Below, piece by piece: positions 18,601 through 26,420 of a stretch of DNA of 64,000 nt (positions are counted from its first letter, which is position 1; each line of letters starts with the position of its first letter). Below the pieces are notes generated by a model that worked only from the letters and a program-made list of their open reading frames with translations, was not told where the DNA came from and searched no databases. The stretch comes from Deltaproteobacteria bacterium (GTDB taxonomy: Bacteria; Desulfobacterota; Desulfuromonadia; Desulfuromonadales; Geopsychrobacteraceae). The DNA is taken from NCBI GenBank assembly GCA_024279255.1, contig JAJRRT010000104.1, positions 1-64,000 on the forward strand, read 5' to 3'. The translations under genes and the position numbers were made by a program.

Positions 18601-18960
18601 ATCGATGGTCTGAATCGACAATAATGCCGGGCTGTGTAAGATATTCCAGTTCAGAGCCCGATCACGTTGTAACGCCAGACTGGCGAGCCGCCAGGTGTGA
18701 GCCTTATGCGCCTCGGATGGACACTCTTCATGTGCAAGCGTAAGGGCCTCGAGTAGACGGCTACGCATTTCAGCCGCCGCTTTGCGCGTAAAAGTGATCG
18801 CTAATATCTGCTGAGGCTTTTCGACACGACCAAGCAAAGCGAGATAACGCTGAATCAGCAGTTCGGTCTTGCCCGAACCAGCCGGAGCCTGAACAATAAA
18901 TGATCGAGATGGATCTATCGCGGCACTACGCTGTGCCTGATCGGCAATCGTCTGACTCAT
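15598..18960 (-). CDS. AddA-like UvrD helicase/nuclease
   Basis: A 1120-residue superfamily 1 helicase with a C-terminal PD-(D/E)XK nuclease, for processing double-strand breaks before recombination. Motifs in order: Walker A APAGSGKT (25-32), AITFTRKAA, VDEFQDTSW (motif II), LVGDPMQSIYRFREAE (motif III), MTIHKSKGLEFD (motif V), YVAVTRAK (motif VI), and the nuclease core AVIDRTF...WVIDYKTS near 1060. The start overlaps the preceding nuclease gene by ATGA. The pair fills the AddAB role; no RecBCD gene is in view. Confidence 0.92.
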   Translation of the reverse strand: MSQTIADQAQRSAAIDPSRSFIVQAPAGSGKTELLIQRYLALLGRVEKPQQILAITFTRKAAAEMRSRLLEALTLAHEECPSEAHKAHTWRLASLALQRDRALNWNILHSPALLSIQTIDSFNSSLVRKMPWLSRFGGLPELAEDAEQLYQKATERLLQRLGTDLPGGQAIKRLLTHLDNNMNRLQQMLVAMLQKRDQWLRHLYGIRNTDPCDLLEASLAQLVERELFDLEASTPQELSAEMLACGRIASANLAHGNDRPLLYLTDLDWMPRAESQHLPLWQGLADLLLVGAGSLRKPGGINTKIGFSASDKEPRQRMQQLVEQLTAFPEFIERLNTCRQLPNAQYSQDQREVLACLIELLPILVGELWLVFRGEGQADYAEIALMANAALGSVEDPSDLLLKLDNRLEHILVDEFQDTSWMQYGLLETLTAGWQNGDGRSLFLVGDPMQSIYRFREAEVGLFLRSFEGRLGGQGPILEPLQLCCNFRSQQGIVDWVNATFAEVFPAKVDAATGAVPLEPATAVHAALKTPAVTLTAFSGRDDQTEAENVAELVEKIQSENPEHSIAILVRGRSHLPVILHRLREKSLSYQAQDIEKLGTLPVALDLLSLARALLHSADRLSWLSLLRAPWCGLTLSDLHILSEEAQGTVLPRILRTGSRLKNLSDDGQERIARIWPILERGISRRGRFPLRNLLESCWLSLGGAACYGKEGVEDAALVFDLIEKLQRGGELATHDILEQGLSKLFAVPDVEADGRLQVMTIHKSKGLEFDQVILPGLGRGTAGNDSPILRWLEHQDVGLLLAPIAAKDGSEQDPIYQFIGRLEHEKQDLETARLLYVAVTRAKQHLHLFGHAKPNKDAVLNAAVGSLLAKIWPVIESDFCDKALEAFSVDDSRKELIVRRLPLNWSLPQSTAVPIPEIQQANKVSSQEETEDLLFFSGWEQQSRRHVGTLVHKILERIVRQGRETWSQVDAAQQDQVLKCQLAGLGVPAHELTSAIMRIREAVDQTLASKQGQWILQSHADGACELELSGQLDGQVIHAVIDRTFIDQEGVRWVIDYKTSAPKATEKVLTFIQRETEHYRAQLSGYSRLMAAMEPHRKVRSGLYFPLIDHFVEVSDEIN

Positions 18961-21647
18961 TCTTCTCCCCCGCTGACTTCAGCTTCGGCGACCCGGCAGA
19001 GCCCAGTTAAGTCACAGTACTGGCAAGCATGTTTGTAATCGACCGGATCGACCCTGGCGACGCCAGCGGCAAAATCCTCGGCGACCGCCTCAAGTTGCTG
19101 ATGCCAATGTTCTAGTAGCTCTTCCCAACTTGACAGAGCAAGGGCCTGAGCTTTTTTATGCTTCTCAATGCCATAAACCTTCGGCAGCAATGAGGATTCT
19201 CGTGCCACACCGATCAACCTGCAACTTCCGCGTCGCACTTGCGCAAAGGCGACACCATCAGCTTCAGCTTCATTATTGGTAATCGCATAGATCGGCAACT
19301 GGGGTTCGAGAAGCCGCTCACCAATCAGCAGTTCGGCTTCGACCATACCGGTTTTGTAATCGAGGATCACCAGACTGCCATCTTCAAGGCGATCGATGCG
19401 ATCAATGATTGTTCGAATCTGTAACGGACCAATCTGTTCCAGCCGATCATCCTCCAACTTCACAACCTGAAATGGCATGCGGGCCTGCTCAACCTTAGTC
19501 AGCCACTCGTCGATAAGATCCTGAAGCCGGCCCTGTTCAATTTCCAGCAAACCGGCCTGCGGAGCGGGGCGATCTTTGAAGTTATATTCAAGTGACTGAG
19601 CCACTGCCCTCTGGATTCCATCACGACGCGCGTTTTCAGACAAGGCGTTCAAGGTCTGTTGGTCTTTAACTTTTGCCCAGAAGAACTCAAGTGCCTTATG
19701 CAGTAGATTGCCTCGGACCATGGCATCCAACCCGGGCTGGGCCTCGTCGAATCCGTAGACACCCAGGCGATGATGGGCAAATGCACGGAACGGACAGAGC
19801 GCCTGGTCTTTAAGGATACTGGTACCGCCCTTCCCCCTTTTGCTCTCAAGAGCCGGACCCATGGCATCGGTGATTTCGTCAAGAGAGATTGGATTCCTCA
19901 GCATTTGATTGCGCAGATCAGCCAGTTCAGAAAAAACAGGCTCCGCCGGGGGGAGATCACGAAGCAACGGGCTGGGACGTTGCTCGCAATCACCATCCCG
20001 CCGGGCATAACTGAAGATACTTGCAGGACTCGCCGCCTTCAACCGCGCGACCACCTGTCGAGCAAAGTAGAGTTCTCGCTCTGCACTCGAATGAGGCATC
20101 TGCTGAGCAACCTGCAAGCTGATCGGCAAAAACGGGTTCGGCCGCACGGGGACCGGCAAGGCATCTTCGGTCATCCCCATCACCCAGAGATGATCGAACT
20201 CAAGTCCGGCTGACTCGAGCAAGCCGACCACCTGCACCGGCCCGGTCGATGCCTCGAGTTGAAACTCAATCTCGGACGCCAAGCGTCGCAGCAGGCTCAA
20301 AGCCTGAGAGCGTTGAAGCGGTGGAGATACGGCATCGAGCGATGCCAGGGCCGGCAACAATTTATCACGCCAGGCCTTGACCATCTGATATTCACTGCTC
20401 GCCAGACTCCGTTCCCCCGGCCAGCCAACCTTGACCAGTGTATCGTCGAACAGGGCCGCCCACTCACCTGGCAGTTTACGTTTTTTCCCAGCACTCATTT
20501 TAACCAGACAATTCAGACAGACAGCAAATTGAGGCGCCATCCCTTGACCCGGAATCACGTCATCCCTTTTTTCCGTTTTTTCAGATGCTGTCAATTCGAT
20601 GATTCGCTGAGGCCTGAAGGTCTGCTGTCGAAATGAGCGTAAGCGACTATCGAAGCTGGCACGCATATCAGATTCACTCAAGCTTGCTTGTAAATAAGGG
20701 GTACGCAGCAGAAAGCTGAGCTGATCGAGATTCAGCTGCCAACCGACTGATAGGATTTCCAGCGCAGCATAAATCGGGCCCTGGTCGCCCAGCGGAGCTC
20801 CCAATGACAAACTGAATGCGGTTTCCTCCTCATCGAGCCGCAGCACTGCCAGCGGGTCGACCTGATCGCGTAATATTCGTTCAATAGGGCTGCGACGTGA
20901 CTGCAGATCAGTCACCACAATACCGATCGACTGTGCCCCCTGTTCCAGCAGCTGGCGTGCCCAACAGGCGACTTGTTCGATTTCAGCTTGCGGATTTTTT
21001 GCAGCGTAGAGGGTCGCACGACCATCAGCTGAAATATCAGCATTTACTTCCTCAATCAGGCCACCACAATTTTCGGTCTGCTTGCATAGTTTCAACAACA
21101 GCGGGCTGAGTTGATCAAAGCCGGTAAGTAATATTTTGTTTGGCGCAGGGAGTTTTTCAGTTTTTAGCCCATCAATTACCAGGTCAGCCAAGGCAGGTCG
21201 ATCTAGCCAGCCATGTTCAGTACAGACGTTTTGGTAGCGTTGCAACCATTTCTTGAAGACCTGCTGATCCTCGGTCAGAGGGATTAAATCGAGCGAGACC
21301 CCATATTCATTCAGAAGCTGTGATGCTTGACTCGCCTTCTCGGCAGTTGCCGAGACCTGCAACAGCTCTTTCTCGCTGCCGGCTGAATCTTCTTCGATAA
21401 TCTGTTCCCACAGACGCTTCAAAGGTGGTCCCTGCAATAGTCTCCAACTTTCACCAAGCTCGTCAATCATGCGATCCAACCAGGCGTCGAGGCTGAATAT
21501 CTGCGGGGTTGACCAGACCTGCTTACCCAACACCTGCATCTTACGGTCATAGGCTGCCTGCAGATGGCGGGACAGGCGCTTGTTCGAGGTCAACACCAAA
21601 GCACCATCGGCTGCAGCATTAATAATTTTTTCTAGAAATGGTGTCAC
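18957..21647 (-). CDS. AddB-like PD-(D/E)XK nuclease, probable DNA repair protein
   Basis: An 896-residue partner of the AddA-like helicase, close in size and motifs to the AddB-related family of about 900 residues (TIGR03623-like, from memory). It has an inactivated helicase-like N-terminal part and a C-terminal nuclease with ILDYKTG. The iron-sulfur staple cysteines are visible: one in DQALCPF and three in HACQYCDLTGLCR. I choose the GTG at 21647, with AGGGG about 9 bases upstream; the open frame continues to a TTG at 21728. First gene of the two-gene repair operon. Confidence 0.88.
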   Translation of the reverse strand: MTPFLEKIINAAADGALVLTSNKRLSRHLQAAYDRKMQVLGKQVWSTPQIFSLDAWLDRMIDELGESWRLLQGPPLKRLWEQIIEEDSAGSEKELLQVSATAEKASQASQLLNEYGVSLDLIPLTEDQQVFKKWLQRYQNVCTEHGWLDRPALADLVIDGLKTEKLPAPNKILLTGFDQLSPLLLKLCKQTENCGGLIEEVNADISADGRATLYAAKNPQAEIEQVACWARQLLEQGAQSIGIVVTDLQSRRSPIERILRDQVDPLAVLRLDEEETAFSLSLGAPLGDQGPIYAALEILSVGWQLNLDQLSFLLRTPYLQASLSESDMRASFDSRLRSFRQQTFRPQRIIELTASEKTEKRDDVIPGQGMAPQFAVCLNCLVKMSAGKKRKLPGEWAALFDDTLVKVGWPGERSLASSEYQMVKAWRDKLLPALASLDAVSPPLQRSQALSLLRRLASEIEFQLEASTGPVQVVGLLESAGLEFDHLWVMGMTEDALPVPVRPNPFLPISLQVAQQMPHSSAERELYFARQVVARLKAASPASIFSYARRDGDCEQRPSPLLRDLPPAEPVFSELADLRNQMLRNPISLDEITDAMGPALESKRGKGGTSILKDQALCPFRAFAHHRLGVYGFDEAQPGLDAMVRGNLLHKALEFFWAKVKDQQTLNALSENARRDGIQRAVAQSLEYNFKDRPAPQAGLLEIEQGRLQDLIDEWLTKVEQARMPFQVVKLEDDRLEQIGPLQIRTIIDRIDRLEDGSLVILDYKTGMVEAELLIGERLLEPQLPIYAITNNEAEADGVAFAQVRRGSCRLIGVARESSLLPKVYGIEKHKKAQALALSSWEELLEHWHQQLEAVAEDFAAGVARVDPVDYKHACQYCDLTGLCRVAEAEVSGGEE

Positions 21648-21920
21648 AGAGAAACCCCTAATAAATTCAGAAGCAAATAATGAAAGGTGCTGGGTTTGTA
21701 CATTTGCCGTCCAATAAATACTCGCCAAGTGTGACAGAAAACGTCAATTAAGCGGGATTGCACGCGTGAAAATGACCACACAATTTATACCATGAGTGGC
21801 CTGACAACTCGATCAAACTCCACCTCAATAAGTCCAACTAATTTAACCTGAGTCAAAGTCGTTCAATCGATAAAATTTTCTGATCACGAATAAGTGAATT
21901 GACATCCGTGCACGAAAGTA
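21648..21920. other. Intergenic region between addB-like gene and rpsD paralogue
   Basis: Divergent spacer. Apart from the rpsD-paralogue promoter described separately at 21922-21965, I find no RNA gene, terminator or convincing promoter for the AddB-like gene; a minus-strand TTGACG near 21744 lacks a good -10. Confidence 0.35.
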
Positions 21921-21921
21921 G

Positions 21922-21965
21922 TTGACAAATATGGTCATGTTTAATAAAAATGAAAACCGTTTTCA
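21922..21965 (+). promoter_or_regulatory. Promoter of S4 paralogue with 7-1-7 Fur-family-like operator
   Basis: A consensus -35 TTGACA (21922-21927) and a -10 TAAAAA (21945-21950) are separated by 17 bases. Directly after, at 21951-21965, lies the inverted repeat TGAAAAC-C-GTTTTCA, perfect in both 7-base arms. It covers the expected transcription start. The 7-1-7 geometry and outer TGA/TCA match the Fur/Zur/PerR operator layout, though the sequence is not a textbook box. Repressor binding here would block the polymerase. Which metal is sensed is inferred from the downstream genes, not from the site. Confidence 0.55.
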
Positions 21966-21991
21966 AAAACATACAGAGGGATCAAAAACAT

Positions 21992-22612
21992 ATGGCTAAA
22001 TTTACAGGCCCTAAAGGCAAAATCGTGCGCCGTTTTGGCGTCAACATATTCGGTAGCCCAAAGTATGATTTACTGCTTGAGTACCGCAATCAGAAGCCCG
22101 GCCAACACGGAGCCAAACCAAAGCGAGGGAGGGTTTCTGAGTATGCTCTTCAATTGATCGAAAAACAGAAACTGCGACACAGCTACTGTTTGCTGGAGAA
22201 GCAGTTCCGTAGGGCATTCCACAAAGCCCAACAAAAACCTGGCATTACGGGGAACAACCTGCTCATCATACTAGAATCCCGTCTCGATAGTCTCATCTGC
22301 CGAGCTGGCCTTGGTAGCACCATGATGCAGGCACGCCAGTTGATCAATCACGGTCATATATTGGTCAATGGCCGGAGAGTCGACATCGCATCATTCCAAG
22401 TGAAGGCGGGAGATCAGATTAATGTGCGGGATAAAGACAAATCTAAAATACTGGTCACCAGCCATATTGAGGAGAGCCGACGGTTCACTGCCGCAGAATG
22501 GTTCAGTGTTGACAAATCATCGCTGACAGTGACAGTCAACCGCTTACCATCTCGGGATGAGATCCAATCGATGGCCGATGAAAAAATGATCGTTGAATTC
22601 TACTCGAAATAA
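21992..22612 (+). CDS. rpsD: Ribosomal protein S4 paralogue lacking zinc cysteines
   Basis: A full-length S4 of 206 residues that binds 16S rRNA early in 30S assembly. It begins MAKFTGPKGKIVRR, keeps PGQHGAKP, and has the S4 RNA-binding domain (about 95-160, SRLDSLICRAGLGST...VNGRRVDIAS) and the C-terminal IVEFYSK. The N-terminal region has no cysteine, whereas zinc-type S4 has four there. It stands alone, not in the rpsM-rpsK-rpsD-rpoA cluster where the primary gene normally lies, so it is probably a second copy. AGAGGG lies upstream of the ATG at 21992; the open frame extends 14 codons further but would span the operator. It is followed by a transporter gene 29 bases on. Confidence 0.93.
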   Translation: MAKFTGPKGKIVRRFGVNIFGSPKYDLLLEYRNQKPGQHGAKPKRGRVSEYALQLIEKQKLRHSYCLLEKQFRRAFHKAQQKPGITGNNLLIILESRLDSLICRAGLGSTMMQARQLINHGHILVNGRRVDIASFQVKAGDQINVRDKDKSKILVTSHIEESRRFTAAEWFSVDKSSLTVTVNRLPSRDEIQSMADEKMIVEFYSK

Positions 22613-22641
22613 CCTTCAATCCTCTCTTAAGGCCGTATCTA

Positions 22642-23136
22642 ATGAGTGCAGCTTTTTACCTTGTTTCCATTATTCTGGGAAATATCCTGGTCAACAGTCT
22701 CGGTCTTGTAACGGTATTGGGGTTAACGTTCCCCGCCGGCGCAGTGGCTATCGGACTGACTTTTTCGGCCCGCGACTTTATGCAGGACCGGTACGGAAAA
22801 TTTGGATGTTGGGGATGGATGTTGGTAGCATCATTAATCACCTTCTTTTACAATCAACAATTGGCATTGGCCTCTTTGAGTGCTTTCTTCATTGCAGAAT
22901 TCAGCGACTGGTTGATTTACACGAGAACGAAAGGCAGTCTGGAAAAACGGCTGATCCTGAGCAACCTGATATCGACACCTCTCGACTCTCTGGTCTTTGT
23001 CATGCTGGCATTTGGGCCGGTCTGGCCTGCAATATGGGGACAAGCAATTATAAAAATGATCAGCAGCTTGTTGGTTTTACCATTGTTCAAAAATGCCACA
23101 ATTCGTAACTACTATCTCAGCTTTCAGCGCGGCTGA
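22642..23136 (+). CDS. VUT/YhhQ-family (queuosine precursor) transporter
   Basis: A 164-residue integral membrane protein with about five hydrophobic helices. It has the family features: N-terminal NILVNSL and FPAGAVAIGLTFSARDFMQDRYGK, and a central FFIAEFSDWLIYTRTK followed by SNLISTPLDSLVFV. The VUT family (COG1738, former DUF165) includes E. coli YhhQ, an importer of the queuosine precursors preQ0 and preQ1. Substrate here is inferred from family. It begins 29 bases after the S4 paralogue and no promoter lies between them, so both should answer to the upstream Fur-family-like site. Confidence 0.88.
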   Translation: MSAAFYLVSIILGNILVNSLGLVTVLGLTFPAGAVAIGLTFSARDFMQDRYGKFGCWGWMLVASLITFFYNQQLALASLSAFFIAEFSDWLIYTRTKGSLEKRLILSNLISTPLDSLVFVMLAFGPVWPAIWGQAIIKMISSLLVLPLFKNATIRNYYLSFQRG

Positions 23137-23201
23137 TCTGGCTGTCTACGCAATAAACAACAGAGAGAACCTGACTGGCGGAAGGAAAGCCTGGAGGCAA
23201 C

Positions 23202-23236
23202 AAAAAAAGGGCTAGCTCTTTCCAGGCTAACCCCTT
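23202..23236 (-). terminator. Terminator after SPFH gene (possibly bidirectional)
   Basis: On the minus strand GGGGTTAGC pairs with GCTAGCCCT over 9 bases (with G-U pairs), with a 9-base loop, followed by seven T residues. It lies between the converging SPFH and VUT genes and may also stop transcripts from the plus strand, where the T tract is weaker. Confidence 0.75.
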
Positions 23237-23295
23237 CTTGCTATGACTGTGTTGAAAACCCTGAAACCTGACCTTCTTATCTACAGGGATATATT

Positions 23296-24147
23296 TTATT
23301 TTAAACTCCCCATAATTCCACGGATCGATGCAGGGATGTCAGCTGGCAGCAAAATGGTCTTGCTGTTCTCGCTGACCGCTATCGATTTGATACTGTCAAT
23401 ATACTTTTCCCCTAATATGTACATCACCGGCAACTCTCTGTCCTGTATCGCCTCTGTCACCTTTTCGATCGCTTGTTGACTGGCTTCAGCCAGGACGATC
23501 TTGGCTTGTGCGTCACGTTTTGAAGCTTCGAAGCGACCTTCCGCTTCAAGAATCGCTGCCTGTTTTTCGCCATCAGCTCTGGTGACAGTCGCTCTCCGCA
23601 GTCGTTCTGCTGCCGCTTGATTTTCCATGGCAGTCTGCATCGTATTGCTTGGGTTGATATCTTGTATCTCAACAGTCTTCAACGTAATTCCCCAGTCAGC
23701 GATATCGTCTGAAATGTTGGTCTTGAGCTTGGCTTTAATCATCTCGCGGCTCGACAGGGCATCATCCAGCTGCATCTCACCGATAATTGAGCGGAGTGAG
23801 GTCTGGACCAGATTCTGGATTGCAATAATGTAGCTCTCAACACCATAAACTGCTTTTTCAGGATGCATAATATTGATGAAAGCCACTGCGTTGACAATGA
23901 TGACAACATTGTCCTTGGTAATGACTTCCTGACTGGGAATATCGAGGACAATGTCCTTAGTTGTCACCTTATAGGCAACACTATCAATATAGGGGATAAT
24001 GATATTCAACCCTGGAGACAAAACGGTATGAAATTTACCGAGACGTTGAACAACAAATTTGGAGCCCTGTGGCACCAAACGTACTCCGAGAAAAATAGAG
24101 ATGAGTACGACAAACGTAAAAATACCCGCAATAACGAGACCAGCCAT
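23296..24147 (-). CDS. SPFH/stomatin-like membrane protein
   Basis: A 283-residue prohibitin-homology protein. One N-terminal membrane helix (about 3-24) precedes the SPFH domain, with VPQGSKFVVQRLGKF and PGLNIIIPYID. A long Ala/Glu-rich coiled-coil (AAAERLRRATVTRADGEKQAA, about 180-230) follows. Such proteins form large membrane rings involved in membrane-protein quality control or lipid microdomains. GGAGGG precedes the ATG. It lies directly downstream of the NfeD-like gene, the standard partner arrangement. Confidence 0.93.
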   Translation of the reverse strand: MAGLVIAGIFTFVVLISIFLGVRLVPQGSKFVVQRLGKFHTVLSPGLNIIIPYIDSVAYKVTTKDIVLDIPSQEVITKDNVVIIVNAVAFINIMHPEKAVYGVESYIIAIQNLVQTSLRSIIGEMQLDDALSSREMIKAKLKTNISDDIADWGITLKTVEIQDINPSNTMQTAMENQAAAERLRRATVTRADGEKQAAILEAEGRFEASKRDAQAKIVLAEASQQAIEKVTEAIQDRELPVMYILGEKYIDSIKSIAVSENSKTILLPADIPASIRGIMGSLK

Positions 24148-24179
24148 GATTTATCCCTCCAATGAAATAAAGAGTCGCT

Positions 24180-24638
24180 TCAGGACCCTTTTTTAGTAAC
24201 AACCAGTGTATTACCAGACACATCTACAACCATGACCCGATCACCGATCTTCAGGACATCACCACTCATGAATTCCCAATCCTCGGTCCCGAGTAACGGC
24301 ATGACAAATCTTACCAATCCGCGTCCCCCTTCATGTGGCAGACGAATCACTTGTCCTGTCTGACCAATAACCGCTTCCAAACTGATCCCAGCTTTGGTCC
24401 GATCGATCATAGTCGGCTTGAAATATCGGAACCAGAGAAAAGTGAAGAGGATGCTCGAAAGTGCCCAGCAAGTCAGTTGCCAGCTTAGTGCTATCTCGGG
24501 AGAGATTCCGACGAGCAGAGCAACTATCAGCGCGGCCAACCCGAACCAGAAAATTGTGAAGCTGGGGACAAAGATTTCAGTCACCATCAGCAGCATTCCA
24601 AATGCGACCCAGTACCACCAGAGCATTTTGATTTCCAT
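24180..24638 (-). CDS. NfeD-like membrane protein
   Basis: A 152-residue short NfeD homologue: two to four N-terminal hydrophobic segments (WWYWVAFGMLLMVTEIF..., FGLAALIVALLVGI, and one near 60-75) and a C-terminal OB-fold domain (LEAVIGQTGQVIRLPHEGGRGLVRF...DRVMVVDVSGNTLVV). NfeD proteins partner with the SPFH protein encoded next. GAGGGG overlaps the region just before the ATG at 24638. It lacks the serine-protease domain of long NfeD proteins. Confidence 0.9.
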   Translation of the reverse strand: MEIKMLWWYWVAFGMLLMVTEIFVPSFTIFWFGLAALIVALLVGISPEIALSWQLTCWALSSILFTFLWFRYFKPTMIDRTKAGISLEAVIGQTGQVIRLPHEGGRGLVRFVMPLLGTEDWEFMSGDVLKIGDRVMVVDVSGNTLVVTKKGS

Positions 24639-24704
24639 AAACCCCTCAAAAAGTGAACATTTAAAATCTTTAGCAGATGCCTGATATCTAAAGTTTCAGA
24701 AAAA

Positions 24705-25448
24705 CTATGTTTGAGTATCTTGCAGACGGTGCATCACTTGCTTTACGTCTTCCCATACCTGATGTTTTCCGGCAGGGTTCACCAATAAGTACGCTGGGTG
24801 GAAAGTCGGCATCAGCGGAATACCAGCGTAGCTTTGCCAACGCCCACGCAGGCTGCTAATCGGAGCATCAATTTGTAGTAGAGCTTGAGTCGCGATCAAT
24901 CCAAGGCTGAGAATAATCTCAGGAGATATGGCGACCAGCTGGCGTTTCAGAAAAGATTCGCATGAGGTAATCTCGGCCTCAACAGGCTCTCGATCATTCG
25001 GCGGTCGGCACTTCACCTGGTTACAGATATAGACATCTTCACGCGTTAATTTCATCGCGTATAAAATTCGATCAAGAAGTTGCCCTGCGGCACCGGCAAA
25101 AGGTTCCTCTTGCCTCTCCGCCTGACTGTCAGGTGCGTCCCCAACCAGAACCAGTCGTGCATTTGTATTTCCGACCCCTAAGACAGTTTGCCGACATTCC
25201 TCACGCAAATCACAGCGCTGGCAATTATCCAAATCCTTTTGAATCTCCACAAGTGTCTCTTGATTGGATGAAGTGTTTGCCAGAACTTGCGAGGTCTGAT
25301 CCTTGTTCGAAACATTAACGGGAACCGTGATTCTCTTCGGAGAAAGCGCAAGAGTGTCGATACCTGCTTCACGCAAATCTTCAAAAATCGCACGGCACCC
25401 ACTAATCAACGCGCGGCATTCCTGATATAATTTATCGGGCATCGACAT
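24705..25448 (-). CDS. Family 4 uracil-DNA glycosylase (iron-sulfur)
   Basis: Removes uracil from DNA. The 247 residues include about 70 N-terminal residues of variable linker. The four cluster cysteines are Cys76 and Cys79 (NCQRCDL), Cys147 (VKCRPP) and Cys163 (TSCESFL), at the spacing of the family 4 enzymes. The active-site motif is GDAPDSQAERQEEPFAG (103-119), slightly unlike the common GEAPG form, and the C-terminal motif is HPAYLL. It could also be described as a phage SPO1 polymerase-like UDG. The ATG at 25448 is reasonable; a second ATG is two codons on. Confidence 0.92.
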   Translation of the reverse strand: MSMPDKLYQECRALISGCRAIFEDLREAGIDTLALSPKRITVPVNVSNKDQTSQVLANTSSNQETLVEIQKDLDNCQRCDLREECRQTVLGVGNTNARLVLVGDAPDSQAERQEEPFAGAAGQLLDRILYAMKLTREDVYICNQVKCRPPNDREPVEAEITSCESFLKRQLVAISPEIILSLGLIATQALLQIDAPISSLRGRWQSYAGIPLMPTFHPAYLLVNPAGKHQVWEDVKQVMHRLQDTQT

Positions 25449-25496
25449 TCAGCCTTTATTGGAGTATTCCGCACCAGCTTTGTGCGTATAAAATAT

Positions 25497-26420
25497 ATGA
25501 AACATCATAACATGCGTCTAGCGAGCTTAATCCTGTTTTTTGCCTGCTTGTTGTTTCCAGCGGAAGTTTTCGCTTGGGGAGCTGGCGTTCATCTGTCGCT
25601 CGGCTCAAGACTTCTGGCAAACCCTCAGGCTCTGCCAGCCAGCTTGCAAGCGTTACTGGCGGCATGGCCACTCGATTTTCTCTACGGTTGCGTCGCAGCA
25701 GACATCACTCTAGGGAAAAAGTTCACCCATTATCTTGAGCACTGCCACAACTGGCGAATTGGGCTTAAGATTCTTGACAGTGCCGAATCGCCACAACACA
25801 AAGCCTGTGCCTGGGGCTACCTGGCTCACCTTGCAGCCGACACTGTTGCCCACAACTATTTCGTCCCTTTCAAAATGACACGCACCTTCAATACGGTGAT
25901 GCTCAAGCACACCTACTGGGAAATGCGTGCCGAAGACAAAGTCGAAGAAGAGACGTGGGAAATGGCACGCACCCTGGCAAAAGGTGACTACCGCAGCCAT
26001 GACGTCATGCTCAGCAGTGTGCTTTCAGACACAGTTTTGTCGTTTCGATCCAACAAGCGCTTGTTCAACTCAATGCTGCTCATCAGCCGGCTAAAGCAAT
26101 GGCAAAAATTATTAAACACAGTTACAAAACGGTCAAAGTGGGAATTCACCCCCGAAGATCAACAAGAATATGTCAATCTGGCTTATGACGCTATAGAAGG
26201 TGTTTTGGGTGACGAACTTAGTCCTTACTGGCAAGCAGACCCGACCGGCGATAGAGCACTGACTGCGGCCAAACTGATTCGTAAGAACTTGAATATGCTA
26301 TGGCTCGATGGAAAACTTAGCCAGGAAGATGCCGATCTGATACTCGGCGATCTGAAGCAACGCTTCAGAGCAGGCATCACCGATCCTGACAGTCTGCTCG
26401 ACTTGCTGATCCAGGTCTAA
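25497..26420 (+). CDS. Exported zinc-dependent phospholipase C-like protein
   Basis: About 307 residues with a signal peptide ending near VFAW. The mature protein starts with Trp-Gly (WGAGVH), and zinc-ligand-like histidines follow in GVHLSLG, HYLEHCHNW and HLAADTVAHNYF, the pattern of the Zn_dep_PLPC family. The family hydrolyses phospholipid head groups or is of unknown substrate. No clear ribosome binding site favours one start: ATG 25497, ATG 25512 or GTG 25482 are possible. It converges with coaBC, overlapping its 3' end by 4 bases. Confidence 0.82.
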   Translation: MKHHNMRLASLILFFACLLFPAEVFAWGAGVHLSLGSRLLANPQALPASLQALLAAWPLDFLYGCVAADITLGKKFTHYLEHCHNWRIGLKILDSAESPQHKACAWGYLAHLAADTVAHNYFVPFKMTRTFNTVMLKHTYWEMRAEDKVEEETWEMARTLAKGDYRSHDVMLSSVLSDTVLSFRSNKRLFNSMLLISRLKQWQKLLNTVTKRSKWEFTPEDQQEYVNLAYDAIEGVLGDELSPYWQADPTGDRALTAAKLIRKNLNMLWLDGKLSQEDADLILGDLKQRFRAGITDPDSLLDLLIQV

